NCBI GenBank assembly: GCA_039621445.1
Contig: CP154957.1
Location: 6,256,504-6,320,503, forward strand
Direction: 5' to 3'
Length of the DNA: 64,000 nt
Origin: Euglena gracilis
Lineage: Eukaryota > Euglenida > Euglenophyceae > Euglenales
Shown in pieces: positions 63,878 through 64,000 of this stretch. A model generated the notes under the pieces. It was not told the DNA's origin. It worked only from the letters and a program-made list of their open reading frames with translations, and ran no database searches. The stretch's first letter is position 1. Every line of letters starts with the position of its first letter. Position numbers and translations under genes: made by a program.

Positions 63878-64000
63878 AAACCCCCCCCATTTAAACCGAC
63901 CCGTCGGTTTAGGACTTTTGGGTTGGCGGAAATCTTGGAGGGGGTCGGTTTAGACGGGGGGTCGGTTTCAGGGGAGCACACGGCTGGCCGACGGCATGAC
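63878..64000. mobile_element. Poly-C capped element with AAACCGACC word, copy 3 (cut by window end)
   Basis: It starts TAAACCCCCCCCATTTAAAC and matches the first about 120 nt of 61431-62085 nearly base for base, including GGAGCACACGGCTGG. The G before TA makes a GTAAAC, which could serve as a splice donor. Confidence 0.75.

Noticed and set aside
1-64000. tRNA or rRNA genes
   Set aside because: Some MITE bodies carry GATCGAAC-like boxes resembling a tRNA B box, but no cloverleaf or A box at the right spacing was found, and no rRNA motif was seen.

Overview
The window is nuclear DNA of a eukaryote with GC-rich short exons, long introns and heavy repeat load; I see no bacterial operons, rRNA, tRNA or CRISPR. 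The best inference is a euglenid (Euglena-like) protist. At several places a continuous reading frame is cut by an insert that must be removed from 3 nt before a CAG to 5 nt after a CTG. That matches, as I recall it, the conserved CA/TG geometry of euglenid nonconventional introns. Telomere-type CCCTAA repeats are also present. The organism name is inference, not read directly.

Layout, all recognisable host genes on the + strand. (1) About 2.5-10.6 kb: exons of an unrecognised protein. A phase-compatible chain runs 3652-3798, 4216-4360, 4428-4500, 4541-4745, 5739-5804, 6060-6081, 7172-7250, 7910-7954 and 8743-9204, with a possible terminal exon at 10433-10594. (2) About 11.3-16.3 kb: gene-poor, with a large fold-back minisatellite (12.5-14.1 kb) and an integrated, broken circular Rep-encoding ssDNA (CRESS) virus-like element (14.37-16.11 kb). 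That element has a Rep remnant on the - strand, a Cap remnant on the + strand, and CCCTAA repeats plus a large imperfect palindrome between them. (3) About 16.8-35.6 kb: exons of one or more proteins, including a C2HC zinc finger (22.7 kb) and many Ser/Pro/Arg-rich disordered segments. A 499-bp tandem duplication at 27.7-28.7 kb carries an exon. (4) About 36.9-63.6 kb: exons of a large armadillo (ARM)-repeat protein with a Ser/Pro/Arg-rich N-terminal part. ARM repeats run from 44.1 kb to at least 63.5 kb. Many neighbouring exons agree in intron phase, but some joins are unresolved. Zones 3 and 4 could be one very large gene.

Repeats explain much of the rest. A non-autonomous hAT-like family has ends CAGGGCGGTCC / GGACCGCCCTG and 8-bp target duplications. 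A second CAGGCATT family and several other CAG...CTG-ended elements occur. Another group of elements is capped by poly-C/poly-G, each carrying its own short terminal word, often next to TA. Two of the CAG...CTG elements sit inside coding exons with matching 8-bp duplications, and removing them plus one duplication restores the frame. The window therefore shows transposon-like elements acting as introns. Exon calls rest on splice-site context, GC-rich third codon positions, phase agreement and, for the ARM part, recognisable repeats. Many small-exon frames remain provisional.
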